From Ochromonas danica (Eukaryota > Sar > Chrysophyceae > Chromulinales > Chromulinaceae): a stretch of DNA of 64,000 nucleotides. The stretch lies in NCBI GenBank assembly GCA_015146655.1, contig VKHL01000048.1:1-64000 (forward strand), in the 5' to 3' direction. The notes beneath the pieces are model-generated. The model ran no database searches. It had not been told where the DNA came from and worked only from the letters and a program-made list of their open reading frames with translations. Positions 40,309 to 50,930 of the stretch are shown one piece after another (position 1 is the stretch's first letter; each line of letters begins with the position of its first letter). Position numbers and translations under genes: made by a program.

Positions 40309-42482
40309 ATGAATTTTCTTTCTGGATTAGCGCAGGTTTCTCATGATGTCCACATTGCTTATACACTTACTCGCCCTACTGGACGAACGGTGAGTATGTT
40401 GACTAACAAGGCCACTATGGGTCATAAATATGAGTGGTAGTGTAGTAGACACTACATGACATGCTGTGTTATCAAGTGACTGTACCATACCATACCATAC
40501 CATACCATACCATACCATACCATACCATACCATACCATACCATACCATACCATACCATACCATACCATACCATACCATACCAACCATACCATACCATACC
40601 ATGCCATATTGTTGATGATATTAGATACCTTCTAAACTGATATTCATCATGTGCGGTGTGGTGTTGTATATTAGACACGACAGGAAGAATGTTCCACTGC
40701 TACTGCCTTATTCTGTGCTTGTTATGATGGAAATATTGATAAAGTGAAGGAATTGTTATCACACTTCTTTCTTGATGTCAATAAAGGAAACAATGTAAGC
40801 ATACTGTAGATGACTAATAAGTCTACACTATTACAATCACTGTAACCACTAGTGTAACATGATGTACACTTCGTGTTTGACTTATCCTCATAATGTTGCT
40901 ATAATAGAATGCTTGGACTCCTTTCTTCGCTGCTTGCTACATGGGTCATACAGAAATAGTAAAGTTACTGCTGGCCAATAGGTCTGTGGCTGTGGAGAGA
41001 TCTAATCGGGTGAGTCAATTGTTCACATGAGAGGGTTCATAGTTGAGTGACTGTTGTGAAGGGTTGGGGTTGTTGGTGCTGGGGCTAGGGTTAGGGTTAG
41101 GGTTGGAGTTAACGTGTAGGGTTAGTGTGAGTAGGGTTGGGGTTAGTAGTTAGGGTTGTGGTTAGGATTAGCAGCAGGGTTAGCGTTAGTAAGGTTGCGG
41201 TTAGGGTTAGCTGCAGGTTGTGCAGAAGGGCTAGGGTTAGAGTTAGGGTTAGGGTTAGGGTTGGAGATAGTGCTAGGTATGATTTCTACTGTTAGTAGTA
41301 ACATATTGTCTGTCTTTTCTTCTTGGTAGGACGGATGGATACCTTTCTTTGCTGCTTGCTATATGGGTCATAAGGATGTAGTTTGTTTACTACTACCTAA
41401 CAGTCATGTGGATGTTCACAGACCTAATCGGGTGAGGAGTTAGTCTACATGTGACACTCTATACTAAAGCATTCTAACCACTGTTGTGTATTCTGACTTA
41501 ATTGATAGGATGGTTGGACACCTTTCTTTGCTGCTTGTCATAATGGTCATACAGAAGTGATCAATGTGTTAGTAGACAACAGTCATGCCGATGTTAATGT
41601 TGCCACTAAGGTAAGGTGTATATCGCATCATGTGGATATGATGTCACTAGTGTGTGAATATGTGTGTACACTTTTGGTGTTTGGTTTAGGATTGTTGGAC
41701 ACCTTTCTTCGCTGCTTGTCATAATGGACATGTAGAAGTGGTGAGGTTATTGTTACATGACACACGGGTTGATATCAATACTGTTAACAAGGTAGGTAGA
41801 TAGGTAGGTAGATAGGTAGGTAGATAGGTAGGTAGATAGGTAGGTAGATAGGTAGATAGGTAGGTAGGTAGGTAGGTAGGTAGGTAGGTAGGTAGGTAGG
41901 TAGGTAGGTAGGTAGGTAGGTAGGTAGGTAGGTAGAGGATAGTAGTGTCTAGCTTAGTCATGTCATTGACTGTCTGTCTGTCTCTGAATAGGATGAGTGG
42001 ACGCCTTTCTTTGCTGCTTGTCATCATGGACATGTAGAAGTTGTGATTTTATTATTAGCAGACAATCGGATTGATGTTAACCAAACAAACAAAGTTAGTT
42101 AAGTCCACATGATAAGAAACCCTATATCCTTCATCTAATAACCTTTTGTTGGGGGGTATTGGACTCTGTTGTTGTTGTTATTGTAGATTGCATGGACTCC
42201 ATTGTTTGCTGCTTGTATTGAAGGTCATATAGATACTGTGAAAGTGTTAATTGAAGACAGTCGTGTAGATCTAAATAAACCTGATAAGGTAAGCTTACAA
42301 ACATGTAAACATATAGTGGATCTGATGATTACACTCTGCTGTTGGTATGATAATGATAATGATGATGATGATGATGACGATTACAGTGTGGAATGACTCC
42401 AGCGGATGCTGCTAAGACTGCAGAGATTAAGACTCTTCTCTTAGAGAAAGGAGCAAAAGAAGTTTGGAAAGGTCTTGTATAG
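40309..42482 (+). CDS. Ankyrin-repeat protein 2, one repeat per exon
   Basis: Nine exons, all phase 0: 40309-40389, 40675-40794, 40908-41009, 41330-41431, 41509-41610, 41690-41791, 41992-42093, 42187-42288 and 42387-42482. This gives 302 aa. Six consecutive exons are exactly 102 bp, one 34-residue repeat each (WTPFFAACHNGHTEV...DVNVATK). The second exon is a half-cap (ALFCACYDGNIDKVKELL) and the last a cap (CGMTPADAAKTAEIKTLL). It is a shorter paralogue of ankyrin gene 1 with the same exon logic and matching first and last repeats. The first exon (MNFLSGLAQVSHDVHIAYTLTRPTGRT) is the N-terminus. No catalytic domain; a protein-binding role is inferred. Confidence 0.9.
40484..40602. repeat. (CATAC)n microsatellite in ankyrin gene 2 intron 1
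   Basis: About 23 near-perfect ACCAT/CATAC pentamers in intron 40390-40674. The other strand reads as a spurious MVWYGMVWYG ORF. Confidence 0.96.
41081..41262. repeat. Degenerate TTAGGG-like interstitial repeats in ankyrin gene 2 intron 3
   Basis: Several short runs of GGGTTA (41088-41106 and 41229-41262) separated by variants such as GGGTTAGTG and GGGTTGTGG. It resembles decayed telomere sequence inside an intron, not a chromosome end. Confidence 0.75.
41792..41936. repeat. (GTAG/GATAGGTA)n microsatellite in ankyrin gene 2 intron 6
   Basis: About 145 bp of GGTA with regular GATA interruptions in its first half, starting right at the splice donor of exon 6 (GTAGGTAG). Confidence 0.95.
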
Positions 42483-42509
42483 TAGACTAGGCCTGGTCTA
42501 GTGCAAGGA

Positions 42510-42572
<63 letters not shown>

Positions 42573-42879
42573 ATGGTATTCATTCTACAAGTGTTAAACT
42601 ATTATTGTGCTTATTGATCAGTTATATGAATATGAAGGTTATTATTAATGTTACAGTACAAGGAAGAGAATACCATTCCTTTTCTTAACTAATTAATTAA
42701 TATAAATATAGTAGTAGTCATTCACTTCTAACAGTTAATGAAGCAAACATTACTACTAGTGGCAAGGAAGGAACATACAGTACGGTGGAAACAAAATCTT
42801 AAACAGATACCATAGCATCTTAAGTGGTGCATCACTTTCTGCTAATACAAGACAAGAATCATCATCATCATCATCATCA
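42483..42879. other. Convergent 3' region with a (GAT)n repeat
   Basis: Separates ankyrin gene 2 from the class IV aminotransferase-like gene. It contains about 20 GAT units at 42511-42570 and a (CAT)n patch near 42857-42880. There is no gene. Confidence 0.7.
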
Positions 42880-43679
42880 TCAAGTAGAACTACTACACAC
42901 TATATTACATCTCCTGTATTGTTGAACAGTCTGCCAGAGTGAATCATCCTTTATCACACGATTTTCAAACAATTGTTGTAACTCTTTCACTTCTTTAATA
43001 TCAGATGCAAAGGTTCTGTCTAAGCCAAGAGAAGGAGAGTGTAGATGTCGTACAGTTTGTATACCTCGACCAGTACTAAGAAGTAACAGAGCTTGACAAG
43101 TCTGTAAATCTTCTAGAAAGACTTCACGCTCTACCATCGCTATAGGATGACTACTACCATCACTACCTTGACCACTACCACTGTTACTACTACCACTGTT
43201 ACCACTACCACTACCTTGACCACTACCACTGTTACCACTACCACTACCTTGACCACTACCACTGTTACCACTACCACTACCTTGACCACTACCACTGTTA
43301 CCACTACCACTACCTTGACCACTACCACTGTTACCACTACCACTACCTTGACCACTACCACTGTTACCACTACCACTACCACTACTACCACCACTACCAC
43401 TGTTACTACTAATAAGAAGCACACGAGAGAGTATACTTCCTAGAAGAACATGATGTCTAGGTGGACAGAGAAATGTACCATCCTGTTGTAATAGAAGGAT
43501 ATTCGAGACCATGCCTTCTTTGATGACTACCTTCTCTCCTCTTCTCTCTGCTAATAGACTCTCTGAGATACTAACAGGTCGATTACGTTCAATTCCTTCA
43601 CGTTCTAGTAACCATTGTACATACTTAGCTTGGACAGGATGACGTGATAGAAAGCAGAGGTCAACGACTATCTCATCAT

Positions 43680-43724
<45 letters not shown>

Positions 43725-44316
43725 TTGATAATAGAGGAAGATGACGTTCTGTCCATAATGACTTCACTTCTCTTCTCTGTCTACCAGATGAAGATGATGA
43801 TGACATTCCAATGAAGACTGTCACTAGACCTGACCGTGGTGGTAGTGGTAGTAGTAATGGTTGACTAGTTGAGGATAGTGTGTTGTCTATGGATGTTAAG
43901 ATTTGATGATAGAAATCTTGTTTTCGTTTTCGTGTTTGTGTTTGTGTTGTTTGTATGATTTGATCTTCTCCATCTGTCATTATATCATTATCATCATCAT
44001 TATTCATTAATAGAGAAGAGTTGAAGAGACGTTGTAAATGGAAAGGCAGGTCTAATAGCTCATACTCACACTCATACTGCTGCTGCTGCTGCTGTGGTGG
44101 TTGTTGTTGTTGTTGTTGACGTGTTGTAAGGCGACATGGAATAACTGTATAGACTGCTGCTTGAGAGAAAGTCTCCAGACATTGTCGAAGAAAGACAGGT
44201 GGAGACATGATCTTAGTCTTAGTCATACCTAGCACGAGGGAGAAATAGCAGAAGATACAACACAACCAATACAACCAACAACAACAAGACATCATCATCA
44301 TCATCTCCCTTTCCAT
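42880..44316 (-). CDS. Class IV aminotransferase-like PLP enzyme with low-complexity insert
   Basis: Single-exon gene of 478 aa. Blocks match the fold type IV PLP family (branched-chain aminotransferase / aminodeoxychorismate lyase-like): FLRQCLETFSQAAVYTVIPC and LLDLPFHLQRLFNSSL (residues ~42-95); SRHPVQAKYVQWLLERE, with a Lys where the PLP Lys is expected; VVIKEGMVSNILLLQQDGTFLCPP, the family's EGxxSN motif; LLGSILSRVLL; and near the end FLEDLQTCQALLLLSTGRGIQTVRHL. A Gly/Ser/Asn/Gln insert coded by a 33-bp minisatellite lies between the last two blocks. Gln and Ser runs occur earlier. The first 30 residues (SCCCWLYWLCCIFCYFSLVLG) are hydrophobic and could be a signal peptide; alternatively translation starts at MTKTKIMSPP. 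Substrate unknown; family assignment is by motif reading. Confidence 0.7.
43160..43395 (-). repeat. Coding 33-bp minisatellite
   Basis: About six copies of an 11-residue unit (GSGNSGSGQGS) inside the aminotransferase-like gene. Units are nearly identical at DNA level, and array length is always a multiple of 3, so the frame survives. Confidence 0.93.
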
Positions 44317-44776
44317 CAGTTCATTGGAGAAACAGCTTCTTAAAACAACGTGTTTGTTAACTTAAGAGGAAGAAATTGTTGTTTAGACTGATTGTAGACT
44401 ACAGTACATGTAAATTAGTATAGTTGGTCAACGAAAGATTAGAGAGCGAACCTTCCCATTTATGTACTTTTATAGTTCTTTTCTATAGATGGTGAGAAGG
44501 TATATAATGAAGTGATTGTCATTAAATAAGTTAGAAATAGCAAAGACTACAAACTTACAGAGGATTTACATAAAGTAAATGAAGGGATCAGCTAGAACAA
44601 TCAATAGCAGATGACTAGGGAACAATTAACCTATCATAGTTAATACGAAGACATGGATGGACAAAGCCATAGGTTTAGTTCCAAGTAATCATCTCTTCCT
44701 TAGTAAGTGTGTAACATCTCAACTTTACAACACAAATCTGATTTCTTCTCTATAATACACGCTAATAAAGGTTAGC
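44317..44776. other. Intergenic region
   Basis: AT-rich, no gene or repeat recognised between the aminotransferase-like gene and the alpha-kinase gene. Confidence 0.5.
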
Positions 44777-46195
44777 TCATTTACTTTCATTTAGCTCAAC
44801 TACACGCAGTGGTAACCCAATACAACGACAATAGTCATTACAATGATGAGATCTGAAGAAGTATTCAAACCCTTTCTCACCCAAATTGCTTTCCCCATAT
44901 TGCAATACATTCAGACAATGAATGGCAGGGTCAGTCAACAAGAATGTGTTGTTGACAAAGGCTCCTTGGCAGCTCACCACCATCAGATGTTCATCACTGA
45001 CTTCATAAGACCAATGCGAAAACGCCTGGATAATCTCATGATGGGTGTTCTGCCTTAGTGTAGGATTCGGTGCACAATATCCAGTATTACTGTTATACTT
45101 CTCGAAGAGAGCAGTACCGCTCGGAAGGCGATCTTCACAAATAACATAAGGAGGGTTAGGCCATCGAGTCATGAGTTGGATGATATTGGCTTCTACATAC
45201 TGGATCCGTGGCCAATCTCTATCTGGATTAACTTCATCCAACATTTTATTGAACTCTTTGGCCATAAATGAAGCAGTGCTATAGCAGCTTAGGAATCGTT
45301 CACAAGGTAGTCTATCGATGGAGTTCTCTGGAGGAGCAAACCTGAGGACAACATCTCTCTCTACCTGTGCTCCATCTTCTTTACTCATTACAATCTTCCC
45401 ATAATGTAGATAATGCAGTCCACCTATAGCAAAAGGACGCTCTGCAATCAGAGCAAACATATCACCTATCATGGGTTGTGTGTCTATGCAATGATCATTT
45501 TTCCTTGTAACTACCTCTAATATCGTCTGCAAAGGAGGACATAATATCATATTGTAAACATGAACACCTTCAACTTCAAGATAATCCCAAACAGGCTCAT
45601 TCACATCTAATTCAATGGACTGAGGATTATTCAGCTCATATCCTATTGGCACTCTGTAAGTGCGACTTAGAGTCTGATTGATAGAGGTAGTTGATGTCAT
45701 TTGTGCCGGTGGTTTGGAAGGTATGGCAGGGGGTGGCGAAGTCTTCCCTTCTGACCGCAATTCACTCTCAAGCACTTCTTCAGAGAAGTCTTCATTGGCT
45801 TTTTCATCCCGAGCAACAATCATTGCACAGGAACCTTCTATAATAGATGACAGACTGTCATCATCATTATCATCATCTTCTTCTTTATCATCCTCTGAGG
45901 AGGTAGGAGAAGGATCGAGGATTCTAGTCTTATCTCGAGCTGCCATAAAATCCATAAAGGCTGTCAGATCAATATTTTGACTCATTTGTTCTAGAAGTAC
46001 TTTGTCCTCATAGATCAGAGCTAAGTCTGCCACATCTTTGACTTCCATTTGTTCCAGTACAGCTTGTAGTCCGGATGATTCTAATCTATTTATAAATTCA
46101 AACACGGTAAAACATTCAATTCCTGATGAGAGTAATTCAATATCTTCTTACCTGAAATATTGTAACCATTGTATGAGATCATTGCCTTCAAACAT
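44777..46195 (-). CDS. SAM-like plus alpha-kinase protein (VWA module absent)
   Basis: Two exons on the minus strand, 46152-46195 and 44777-46085, giving 450 aa. The first exon is MFEGNDLIQWLQYF with a GTAAGA donor. The N-terminal ~65 residues (GLQAVLEQMEVKDVADLALIYED..LLEQM) look like a SAM domain and recur in the relatives at 49.7-54.4 kb. An acidic linker follows. The C-terminal ~290 residues are an alpha-kinase (eEF2 kinase/MHCK type): ALFEKYNSNTGYC, AFSHWSYEVSDEHLMVV, FLLTDPAIHC, ESNLGEKGFEYFFRSHHCNDYC with the zinc-site His/Cys. Two positions are odd: the usual DLQG is SCQG, losing a catalytic Asp, and the expected VAK lysine region reads VVLRF. Relatives carry a VWA domain in the linker that is missing here. 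Kinase activity is therefore doubtful. Confidence 0.85.
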
Positions 46196-46416
46196 CGTCT
46201 TCTTAACAACCATATTATAGTATCTAACTAAAGAGAACCAAAACCAAGTGGATTATATAAACTTCTAATAATAGAAAATAAATTCTTTCTTTCTAATAGT
46301 TTGAGAAGGGATAAGTTCTGAGTTGTTACTTGTGGATAAGTTGTGGACAATCAATAGTAGAGATAGTGGAGCAATACCAATAGAGAACCACTTCAGACTT
46401 ATTGAGAGAGAAGACT

Positions 46417-46469
<53 letters not shown>

Positions 46470-46954
46470 ACAGCCCCTCTCCACAAAAATTCAACTTTTC
46501 CTTTTGAGGTGCTGCAGCCTTGGAGACTTTTATTTCAAGATAGTCGAGTTAAAAGTGGCATTTTTTGATTTAGAAAACAACAAAGAGTTCCCCGCTTTTT
46601 CCTTGGCGGTGTTTTTTTGTGCAATGAACAAAGAATGTCATGATTAATGTTGCCCCCCCCCCTCCCCCTCAACATGCAGTAGATCCGTATCGTAGTATTC
46701 TAGCTTAGAGCTATTCGTAAAAAGATTGAAAGAAAGCTTAAAGAATGATAAGAGACTCATTATTATTGTCTCAACAACAATTGCCGTAATTCAGTAATCA
46801 TAGCGAGTAATGTAGATACATTGGTAATGGTGATAAAAAAGAAGCCTCAAAATATTACCAATGAACTATTTTAAATTAGTCTAGAAGAAGCCCACACATT
46901 TTCCCGTTCAACCAACCAATCAACAGCACACTTCGGAATATTCAACAAAAGAAC
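46196..46954. other. Intergenic region with CA and C-rich repeats
   Basis: (CA)n at about 46419-46463 (TG in the sense of the downstream alpha-kinase gene) and a C-rich run near 46655-46671. No gene is visible. Confidence 0.6.
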
Positions 46955-48970
46955 TCAATTCAGACCACTCGCTGTAGTTGTTCTCATAACTTTTAGATAG
47001 GGATGCCTGATAGTATTCTTGTGATTCTTTAAGCTATCAATCAATCCTGTGCGAACATCCTCCGATAATGTAGCTGACATACCACTCAATCCATGCATGG
47101 CCATTGTTAAAACTTTAACTGAGAAATCCTTTGTGTGACGTGTTATACCTTTCTCTAAATTGCCACGAATAGTCGCCGGTAAAGTATTCCAATCTGCGTA
47201 CATACCACCTAACCCATACAATACCATTGCTAAACCACGAGCAGTAAAATCTTCAGTTCGATGTTGTAACACTTCTTCTAAACTGTTACGAACAGCCTCT
47301 GGTAAGGAATGCCAATCTGCTGACATTTTGCCCAGCCCATGAAAAATCATGAATACTTGCGGTCCTTTAGCATCCTTAGCTCGATTTTCAATAGCAGCCT
47401 CTAAATTGCGTCGAGTAGATCCCGATAATGTACTCCATCCACAAGACATTCTACCGAGTCCATGTACCACCGTCGCTAAACCTTGAGCAGTGAATTCCTT
47501 AGCACGACGCAGTACAGGCCCATCCAAAGTATTACGAGTGATTTCCGAGAGTGTATCCCATTTTGCAGACATACCACCCAACCCATGGAATGTCATTGCT
47601 ATACCTTGAAGAGAGAGCTCCTTGGCTCGAAGTTGAACAGCTGCCTCCAACCCACTACGAGTAAGCTCCGAAAGTGTATCCCATTGTGCAGACATATCAC
47701 CCAACCCATGCATTGTCATCGGCAAACCTTGAGCCGTGAAATCATAAGCTCGAAACTGTATGACTGCCTCTAAATTGCTACGGGTAGTATCCGATAAGGT
47801 ACTCCACGTAGCTGACATTCCACCTAGCCCATCTATGACCATCGACAGTTCTTGTTCAGTAAGCTCCAAAGCTCGACTCTGAAGAGTAGTCTCCAAACCA
47901 TTACGACTGGCCTCCGATAATGTATCCCACTTACAATACATTCCACCCAACCCATGCAACATCATTGCCAAACCTTGAGCTGTTAGCGTATCTGAACCTT
48001 GGTTGATAATTGCATTTAATGAGCCACCTTCGCTGGCGTCAAAAGTCTTCACAGCTTTCTGCACAAGCTCATCTACTATCAGGCGTTCCGACTCTTCCAG
48101 CACATTCATCGATACACCCAACAATCCCAAAGAATATATAGACAAAGCCAAATCTTTTGATTTAGCATTTCCCGCATCTGCTAGGAGCTTCTTCAATAAA
48201 ACAGCTCTCGTTTCTGGGGAGATAAAGCGAGCTGTCAAGCCCAGCTTTGGCAGAGCAAACAATATATTGGAAATGCCACCAACATCTAACTCATTAGCTA
48301 CTCTCTGAACCTCCTTTGACAATGAGATCTCCAACCCGGGAGGAAAATCTACACTTCGAATTTGAGCAACGCGGAGACCAGTGAATGTCATGCTTAGTTC
48401 CTTCTCTGACAAACCCTCTGCTTCACACAGCTTCTTCATGGTTAATGAGACCAATTTCTTATGTGTTGAATCATGTCCACGTAAGCCGATGCGACTTAAT
48501 GACGCGATCCAAGTCCCAATTCTGCTCGAGGGTAATTGCTGTGCCTTCACCTCCAGCCAAGGAAGGCATTCGTTCAGTATGGCCACATTTCCTCTCGCCT
48601 GAAGCGACAAATCTTTCAGGCATTCGGTTATTTCTTCTAAATCACTGGTTGAACTACCATCTTTTAATTTCAACTCCTGCAAGTGTTCGACCAAATCCTG
48701 CGCAGATGCATTGACAAACCTTTCGTCAGCTTTTCCATGAAAATCCATTTCCGTTTTGGACCACTTGTTTCGCGTATGCCTATTTCTATCTCGAGCAAAG
48801 GTGTGCTTGAGACGAAGTCCAAAGCCAGTAGAGGGAGGAGAACTATAAACGTAGGTTGATGCTAAAGAAGAAAATTGAATAGGAGGATGAGTAAGGACGG
48901 AATAGAAAGAACGAGATGATCGACTGCAAGTTAGAGCTATCTTCATCATTCTTCTAGCACAGGATAGCAA
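46955..48970 (-). CDS. Organelle-type helical repeat protein with 41-residue repeats
   Basis: Single-exon gene of 671 aa. The N-terminus (MLSCARRMMKIALTCSRSSRSFYSVL, Arg/Ser-rich, no acids) fits a mitochondrial presequence. From about residue 330 there are eight tandem ~41-residue repeats of the form xFTAQGLAMxxHGLGGM, SAxWxTLS, ExTRxxLExAVxxRAK. Each predicts two amphipathic helices. Earlier residues (110-320) carry weaker helical repeats (LSMTFTGLRVAQI, ISNILFALPKLGL, LALSIYSLGLLGV). Proteins of this style (OPR, HPR, FASTK/RAP-like) bind organelle RNA in algae and protists; I see no RAP domain at the C-terminus. An RNA-binding mitochondrial role is inference. It interrupts the alpha-kinase family cluster. 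Confidence 0.75.
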   Translation of the reverse strand: MLSCARRMMKIALTCSRSSRSFYSVLTHPPIQFSSLASTYVYSSPPSTGFGLRLKHTFARDRNRHTRNKWSKTEMDFHGKADERFVNASAQDLVEHLQELKLKDGSSTSDLEEITECLKDLSLQARGNVAILNECLPWLEVKAQQLPSSRIGTWIASLSRIGLRGHDSTHKKLVSLTMKKLCEAEGLSEKELSMTFTGLRVAQIRSVDFPPGLEISLSKEVQRVANELDVGGISNILFALPKLGLTARFISPETRAVLLKKLLADAGNAKSKDLALSIYSLGLLGVSMNVLEESERLIVDELVQKAVKTFDASEGGSLNAIINQGSDTLTAQGLAMMLHGLGGMYCKWDTLSEASRNGLETTLQSRALELTEQELSMVIDGLGGMSATWSTLSDTTRSNLEAVIQFRAYDFTAQGLPMTMHGLGDMSAQWDTLSELTRSGLEAAVQLRAKELSLQGIAMTFHGLGGMSAKWDTLSEITRNTLDGPVLRRAKEFTAQGLATVVHGLGRMSCGWSTLSGSTRRNLEAAIENRAKDAKGPQVFMIFHGLGKMSADWHSLPEAVRNSLEEVLQHRTEDFTARGLAMVLYGLGGMYADWNTLPATIRGNLEKGITRHTKDFSVKVLTMAMHGLSGMSATLSEDVRTGLIDSLKNHKNTIRHPYLKVMRTTTASGLN

Positions 48971-49676
48971 TTAATTACAGATGGACTTCAATTGTGATGG
49001 ATGATGGCAAAACCTTCCACCCGCAGCCACCTCCACCGCTTGGGGTGAGCAGAGACTTCAAACACAACACTCAATGGCGGTTTTTTTCATACTGAACTAT
49101 AGTTTTTAACTGCGAATTTCTGACTTTGGGCAGTAGATGGACAAAACCCAGACCACGAAAAATCCCCGTCGGGCACACTACAACTACAGTGTACAACTAC
49201 AAGTACAGTACAGTACAGAGGGTGTAGCTCACCAAGCTGAGGCTTGAGATGAAGAAGCATCAGAAAGCGGAGGTGACAAAAGCTCTAAACTTATACTTCT
49301 TGAAAACATTGAGAGCAAGGAAGGCACCTTCTTGTATTGTTTTTAATAGAGGGCATAAAACAACTTAGAATGATCTGGTCACTCAAATTATCATACTACT
49401 ACTCTTCCAAAGCAAGCTATTGATGATGAATTTCTTCTTGGTACCAAAGTAGAACTGATTTGATTTAACTTAGTCACACTGGAAGCATCTCCAACTTACC
49501 CCAGCCGGAATTAGCTGTCGCCATGTTTTCTTCGTTTGACAAGAAATTTCCATCTGCTTCCGACCGGAGGTGTTTAAATTTGGCGGTAGTGCTCGATACA
49601 AATAGAGACAAAACTCACTCAAAATATTAGTTAGCTCAAATAGCCAGTAGTATTGATCACAACAGAGCACAGCCAT
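48971..49676. other. Intergenic region
   Basis: No gene is visible. A short 'tacaactacagtgtacaactacaagtacagtacagtacag' type repetitive patch lies near 49180-49217. Confidence 0.45.
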
Positions 49677-50930
49677 TTAATGCGACTTTTCAACTCCATT
49701 AGGAGGATCCTTGTGATTTGGTAATCCAAAACAACGACAATAATCATTGCAATGATGAGATCTGAAGAAGTAGCCAAACCCTCTCTCACCCAAATTGCTT
49801 TCCCCATATTGCAGTACATTCAGACAATAAATGGCAAAGTGTGTCAACAAGAATGTGTTGTTGGCAAAGGCTCCTTGGCAGTTCATCACCATAACATCTT
49901 CTTATCATAGAAACTGCGGAAAACATGTCGATAACAAGCTACACCATCTTGACCGGTTGTCTGTGACTTTCGAATCATGGAACTCTGCCCCATGGCACGG
50001 AGCATCTCCAACATTATTCGATTCTCTAATTGCCAATCTAGATTGTCGACCGTTTTGAGACCTCCTAACACATCTTCTGCCTCATCTCCCCCTCCCATCG
50101 CTCTCTTGAGATAGGAGGAATTTGCGAATAGAAGAATCATCTTCAGTAAAAGGATGTACTACCAACTGATCTTCATCACCAAAAAAATCACGATATCCCA
50201 CGAAAGCAATACGCAACTTCAACAAAGGATGAAGTTGTCGAATAACTCCCACAAAGGGAACAACACAATATTGGATAGCTAAAACAAAAGACTACATACC
50301 ACCTGTGCAATCCACGAACAAAGCTAAATCCATAGAACAGATTTATTCCATATCAAATTGAAGCTTTTCAATCTCTGACATTTTCATTTTTATTGAAATA
50401 TTCTCTCGAGAGATCTAAGCGACTTTCCCGTTCTTTTCTATGCGGTGCTGTTAGGGCGTCTAAGCTTTCATTTGCTTCTAACAAGAACGTGGAATATTGT
50501 GTAGTTTCTTGTGTATTATTGCCTTCAATATCTCCACGAGTAAAGGTCTATAGTAGGAGAGGCGGATGTTTCATTTCTAACTGATTCATTCCTTGCCATG
50601 TCAGACGAAGGAAGTCAAAGCTAAAGCCCTCCTAAACTTCATTGAACCAATGGTTCCAATCTGTTGACAAACAACAGCTACTAGATTTTCATCCTCAACG
50701 ACCAGACGAAGATCGCTCATATCATTAACCTCCAATTCTTGAAGAACAGCTTCTAGCCCGCAATATTGCAATCTGATCATTATCAAATTACAATAAGTCA
50801 ATTACTTGATGCCTATTTGAAGATCTAAGAATATGAAACACTATATATCAACAGGTACACATACCTGAAATAATGCAGCCATTGAGTGAGATCATTACCA
50901 TGAAATATAGAGGCCATTGTTGAATTAGTC
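49677..50930 (-). pseudogene. SAM-VWA-alpha-kinase family pseudogene
   Basis: Minus-strand relic with the parts in order. A first exon MASIFHGNDLTQWLHYF ends at a GTATGTG donor (50877-50919). A SAM-like segment (GLEAVLQELEVNDMSDLRLVVEDENLV) follows near 50620-50790, then a VWA portion (MDLALFVDCTGGM, LLKLRIAFVGYRDF, VHPFTED, AMGGGDEAEDVLGGLKTV) at 49890-50350. Directly fused is the C-lobe of an alpha-kinase (NCQGAFANNTFLLT, ESNLGERGFGYFFRSHHCNDYC). Several frame breaks and stops interrupt it, and the region between VWA and the kinase C-lobe is deleted. Its value is that it shows the ancestral order SAM, VWA, alpha-kinase on one gene. The kinase motif reads NCQG where DLQG is usual. Confidence 0.8.

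Noticed and set aside
40327-40678. ORFs made of MVWYG repeats
   Set aside because: They are a reading of the CATAC microsatellite in an intron.
41081-41262. True telomere
   Set aside because: It is short, degenerate, and inside an intron with coding exons on both sides.
43147-43443. Possible CRISPR-like array
   Set aside because: Units are 33-bp tandem repeats without unique spacers, inside a coding frame; the organism is a eukaryote.
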